From NCBI GenBank assembly GCA_021793135.1, contig JAJYTI010000006.1, positions 1 through 25,009 of the forward strand: a stretch of 25,009 nt of DNA, given 5' to 3'. Under the pieces are notes generated by a model. The model did no database searches. It was not told where the DNA came from and was given only the letters and a program-made list of their open reading frames with translations. The position numbers and the translations under genes are program-made. This stretch comes from Bacteroidota bacterium. Its GTDB lineage: Bacteria; Bacteroidota; Bacteroidia; Flavobacteriales; Flavobacteriaceae. Positions 22,512 to 25,009 of the stretch are shown piece by piece; position 1 is the first letter of the stretch, and the number at the start of each line of letters is the position of its first letter.

Positions 22512-23102
22512 TTAGAACTTATAACCTAATCCTATTTGAAAGACACTATTCTTTACATCTTTCTCATCTGGATAACTTTTTTTATTTACTTTGTTGAGCC
22601 CCAAATTATACCTAGCATCAAAAAACAACCCAGAAGGCAACTCATATCCTGCTCCAAAACCTAATCCAAAATCCGTAGAGTTTACAACATCTTTCACATC
22701 TTCTCTAAATTTTCCTGACTCTCCTATTTCAAACTCAATCTCTGCTTTTGTTACAAAACCAATTTGAGGTCCTGCATGTACGTTAAAACCATTTGCAACA
22801 TAATATTTAACCATGATGGGAATTTGTAAATAATCCAAATTCATTTTTCCATTTAAGCCCTCCATATTTTGCTTCGCTCCTTGAGCAGAATATAAAATTT
22901 CAGGCTGAATGGACATCTGTTCAGATAAAAATATTTCTGCCAATCCTCCAATATAAAAGCCTACTTTACTATCAGCATCTGTATTAGTAAAATTACTAAT
23001 GTTTACTCCTCCTTTTGCTCCTATTTTTATTTCGGGCGTTTGTGCATTTACAACAAATCCACAAATTGAAAATAGTATCAGTATTGAAAATATCTTTTTC
23101 AT
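22512..23102 (-). CDS. Outer-membrane beta-barrel protein, PorT-like (OMP_b-brl_2)
   Basis: A 196-residue outer-membrane protein. The signal peptide ends GFVVNAQ (cut near residue 20). The mature protein alternates short amphipathic strands typical of an 8-stranded barrel, starting KIGAKGGVNISNF, with the family's GFYIGGLAEIFLSEQMSIQPEILYSAQGAK region (about 48-77) and GFGAGYELPSGLFFDARYNLGL (about 148-169), and ends in a strand with Phe as the C-terminal residue (VFQIGLGYKF), as usual for barrel proteins handled by BAM. It belongs to the porin family OMP_b-brl_2 (PF13568), abundant in Bacteroidota; the transport role is unknown. It is single and convergent with the carboxylase operon. Confidence 0.9.
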   Translation of the reverse strand: MKKIFSILILFSICGFVVNAQTPEIKIGAKGGVNISNFTNTDADSKVGFYIGGLAEIFLSEQMSIQPEILYSAQGAKQNMEGLNGKMNLDYLQIPIMVKYYVANGFNVHAGPQIGFVTKAEIEFEIGESGKFREDVKDVVNSTDFGLGFGAGYELPSGLFFDARYNLGLNKVNKKSYPDEKDVKNSVFQIGLGYKF

Positions 23103-23124
23103 AATTTTAAATTTACTGGATTAC

Positions 23125-23142
23125 TTGATTAAATTTAATCAA
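23125..23142. repeat. 18-bp palindrome in the 5' region of the barrel gene
   Basis: TTGATTAAATTTAATCAA is a perfect palindrome 23 nt upstream of the barrel gene's ATG, downstream of the likely promoter (TTG 23198-23200 and TAGATTTT 23173-23180 on the minus strand, spacer 17). It could be an operator; AT bias makes chance possible. Confidence 0.4.
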
Positions 23143-23310
23143 AAAATCAATACTTAAATAATATTATCATAAAAAATCTAAACATATCTTATTTTCACAA
23201 TTAAAATAAGAAAGTTATTATTGATAATATTTACAATACAAACACATTATCTTTTTTCTAAATAAACCATATATCAACACATTCTGTACAAATGAATTTT
23301 GTTTAGATTC

Positions 23311-23326
23311 CTCTTTAATTAAAGAG
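23311..23326. repeat. 16-bp palindrome upstream of the UbiA-like gene
   Basis: CTCTTTAATTAAAGAG is a perfect palindrome 39 nt before the ATG at 23365. TACTTTTA at 23334-23341 is a weak -7 candidate after it. A regulatory site is possible. Confidence 0.35.
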
Positions 23327-23364
23327 TTTATTTTACTTTTACCCTTACTTGAAAAGCACAAAAG

Positions 23365-24237
23365 ATGAAACTAATTGGATATTTAAAGTATTCATCGCAA
23401 CTATTAATATTCACCAATTTATTGGTGGCCTTTGCTGCAACCGCTCAAATGGCATTGACTTACTTTTTACTTGAAATACCTGTAAAATACGCTTTGCTAG
23501 TAGTTGAATTTACTTCTACTCTACTTTTTTATAATTTCTCTCTATATTTATCTTTACCTAAAACCGTAGTTAAAACTCCATTTGCAAGAACAAATTGGAT
23601 ACTAAATCATAAAAAATTCTTTTATGGATTCAGTTTTATTTGTGCTTTAGCACTTATTTATTTTGGGTTACAATTAGATTTTTTTACACAAATCTTTTTA
23701 GTAATTATTGGATTAATATCTGCTTTATATGCTTTTCCCATTTTTAAGTACCATAACAAATGGGTTAATTTAAGATCAATTCCTTATGCAAAAGTATTTT
23801 TTATAAGCTTTATTTGGCTAATGAGTACTTTCTGGCTTCCTATTTTAGATAGTCAATTAAGTGGTGAATTAAGTGCTACACATAATTTACCTATTCGCAG
23901 TATTCATAGGTACCTATTCTTATTTCTATGCACCTTACCATTTGATTTACGTGATGCAAAAGCAGATAAATATTATGGTATAAAAACATTCTCTACGCAA
24001 TTAGGAATCAAAAATAGTATTCGATTAATAAATGGTTTAATTCTATTGCATGCCGCTTTGGGGTTTTATTTAGACGTAAGCATAGAAATATTAATTGCCT
24101 TATGGGTTATGGATTTAATTGTAATTATTTTCTTCAATCTATGGATTGTAAAACGAAATGATTATCTGCTATATTATCTAATGGATTTTTTCCTAGTGCT
24201 ACAATTTATTCTTGTGTTACTTTTTCAATACATATAA
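23365..24237 (+). CDS. UbiA-like membrane protein, incomplete prenyltransferase motifs
   Basis: A 290-residue integral membrane protein with about eight hydrophobic helices. The segment LPFDLRDAKADKYYGIKTF (192-209) matches the second Asp-rich motif of the UbiA prenyltransferase superfamily (Asp194, Asp197, Asp201). The first Asp-rich motif, normally N-D-x-x-D-x-x-x-D near the second helix, is not seen; the equivalent region reads FYNFSLYLSLPK (55-66). NLRSIPYAKVFFISF (135-149) lies where UbiA proteins have the helix 4 loop. It may therefore have lost prenyltransferase activity or use a different metal site. Hypothetical UbiA-like proteins of this type are usual in Flavobacteriaceae. It is flanked by the barrel gene (divergent) and efp (convergent), with a terminator after it. 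Confidence 0.75.
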   Translation: MKLIGYLKYSSQLLIFTNLLVAFAATAQMALTYFLLEIPVKYALLVVEFTSTLLFYNFSLYLSLPKTVVKTPFARTNWILNHKKFFYGFSFICALALIYFGLQLDFFTQIFLVIIGLISALYAFPIFKYHNKWVNLRSIPYAKVFFISFIWLMSTFWLPILDSQLSGELSATHNLPIRSIHRYLFLFLCTLPFDLRDAKADKYYGIKTFSTQLGIKNSIRLINGLILLHAALGFYLDVSIEILIALWVMDLIVIIFFNLWIVKRNDYLLYYLMDFFLVLQFILVLLFQYI

Positions 24238-24275
24238 AGTTTATTTATTTCTAAAACCTTACTTTTTGCTATTAA

Positions 24276-24303
24276 AAAAGGCTTCGAAATTTCGAAGCCT
24301 TTT
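24276..24303. terminator. Bidirectional intrinsic terminator
   Basis: A perfect 14-bp inverted repeat without spacer (AAAAGGCTTCGAAA and its complement). The minus strand continues with TTTTTT, ending efp; the plus strand has TTTT, ending the UbiA-like gene. Confidence 0.9.
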
Positions 24304-24332
24304 CTAATTATAGATAATGTTACAAACTTATT

Positions 24333-24899
24333 TTAGTCACGAACACGTTCTTGATATTGACCTTTCTCAGTATCAATTCGAATTTTATCTCCCTCATTAA
24401 TAAATAAAGGTACGTTAATCTCTGCTCCTGTTTCAACAGTAGCAGGCTTTGTAGCATTGGTTGCGGTATTACCTCTTACACCTGGCTCAGTATGTGTCAC
24501 CTCAAGGATTACATGCGGAGGCAACTCCATAGAAAGTGGCATACCATCTTCAGCATTGATAAGAATAGTAACCACTTCTCCTTCTTTCATAAGTTCAGGC
24601 GAATCAACTGCACTTTCTTGTAAATGAATTTGAGAATAATCCTCTGTATTCATAAAGTGATAGGTTTCGCCTTCTTGATATAGGTATTGAAACTTTTGTG
24701 TTTCTACTCGTACATCATCAATTTTATGCCCAGATGGGAATGTATTTTCTAAGGTACGTCCTGTAGTAATACTTTTTAACTTAGTACGAACAAAAGCGGG
24801 ACCTTTTCCTGGTTTTACGTGAAGAAACTCCACTACTTTATATATATCATGGTTAAAACGAATACAAAGTCCACGTCTAATATCTGCTGTTGTTGCCAT
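24333..24899 (-). CDS. efp: Translation elongation factor P
   Basis: EF-P (188 residues, normal length) helps the ribosome through polyproline stretches by stabilising the P-site tRNA. The KOW-like N-terminal domain has the tip loop HVKPGKGPAFVRTK, with Lys32 at the position modified in many bacteria. Two OB domains follow, with DYSQIHLQ (87-94), and near the C-terminus PATVETGAEINVPLFINEGD is the usual signature. No modification enzymes such as EpmA/EpmB are in the window. It follows lpxA on the same strand after 25 nt, the usual flavobacterial order, so lpxA and efp are probably co-transcribed. Confidence 0.97.
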   Translation of the reverse strand: MATTADIRRGLCIRFNHDIYKVVEFLHVKPGKGPAFVRTKLKSITTGRTLENTFPSGHKIDDVRVETQKFQYLYQEGETYHFMNTEDYSQIHLQESAVDSPELMKEGEVVTILINAEDGMPLSMELPPHVILEVTHTEPGVRGNTATNATKPATVETGAEINVPLFINEGDKIRIDTEKGQYQERVRD

Positions 24900-24924
24900 C
24901 TTTTTATTATTCTTTTAAGGTTAA

Positions 24925-25009
24925 TTAATTAGATTTAAAATAGCCTTTCATTATTCCACGCTTAGAGTTTTTAATGAACTCTAATATCTCATCCAGCCTT
25001 TCCGTTTCT
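24925..25009 (-). CDS. lpxA: LpxA, UDP-GlcNAc acyltransferase (3' end only)
   Basis: The minus strand is open from the right edge to a TAA at 24925-24927 and encodes 27 residues: ETERLDEILEFIKNSKRGIM, then KGYFKSN. The FIKNS-x-RGIMKG ending is typical of LpxA in Flavobacteriaceae, and the place directly before efp fits. LpxA transfers a 3-hydroxyacyl chain to UDP-GlcNAc in the first step of lipid A synthesis. The left-handed beta-helix and catalytic His lie outside the window, so this call rests on the tail and the gene order. Confidence 0.72.
   Translation of the reverse strand, partial: ETERLDEILEFIKNSKRGIMKGYFKSN

Noticed and set aside
1..25009. CRISPR arrays, insertion sequences, phage or defence genes, tRNA and rRNA
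   Set aside because: I found no repeat-spacer array, transposase, integrase or structural RNA; all strong open frames have housekeeping, metabolic or envelope roles.

Overview
The window looks like chromosomal DNA from a marine-type Flavobacteriaceae (Bacteroidota). It is AT-rich. Several secreted proteins carry short signal peptides ending in AQ or a relaxed lipobox. Shine-Dalgarno sequences are mostly absent, and several -7 elements fit TANNTTTG. The partial lpxA next to efp and the family content (OMP_b-brl_2 barrel, PepSY-like, GT9) agree. I see no rRNA, tRNA, CRISPR array, insertion sequence or phage gene. This is an ordinary chromosomal segment made of short operons separated by clear intrinsic terminators.

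Layout. 1-953: the 3' end of an aldehyde dehydrogenase gene followed by its usual DUF779 partner, closed by a bidirectional terminator. 971-2457: an exported glutaminase (-) divergent from a DUF4298 protein (+). 2660-4972: a lipoprotein S33 alpha/beta hydrolase (+), a one-TM orphan (-), a START/AHSA1 protein (-) and an empty stretch. 5006-9165: a retropepsin-like PDZ protein (-) divergent from an OmpR-type regulator and histidine kinase (overlapping by 4 nt), with a PepSY-like periplasmic protein downstream. 9483-11116: PAP2 phosphatase overlapping a family 9 glycosyltransferase, probably acting on envelope lipid or polysaccharide. 11185-12724: xseB and xseA (-), overlapping. 12891-16257: two tightly linked genes for a KstD-like flavoprotein and a thiamine-diphosphate enzyme, substrate unknown. 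16351-17337: a secreted coiled-coil orphan. 17583-18021: CsbD and a 52-aa membrane protein, a small stress pair. 18313-18744: a rhodanese lipoprotein. 18956-22436: a three-gene biotin-dependent acyl-CoA carboxylase operon, probably propionyl-CoA carboxylase. 22512-25009: an outer-membrane barrel (-), a UbiA-like membrane protein (+), efp (-) and the 3' end of lpxA (-).

The best candidate for undescribed biology is the flavoprotein plus thiamine-diphosphate enzyme pair. Its two enzyme classes, dehydrogenation next to a carbonyl and C-C cleavage or ligation, could act in sequence, but no substrate can be read from the sequence. Second is the cell-envelope cluster of two-component system, PepSY protein and divergent retropepsin-like PDZ protein. 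Three enzymes (XseA, the GT9 transferase and the retropepsin) carry substitutions in signature catalytic motifs. These may be lineage-specific variants rather than defects.
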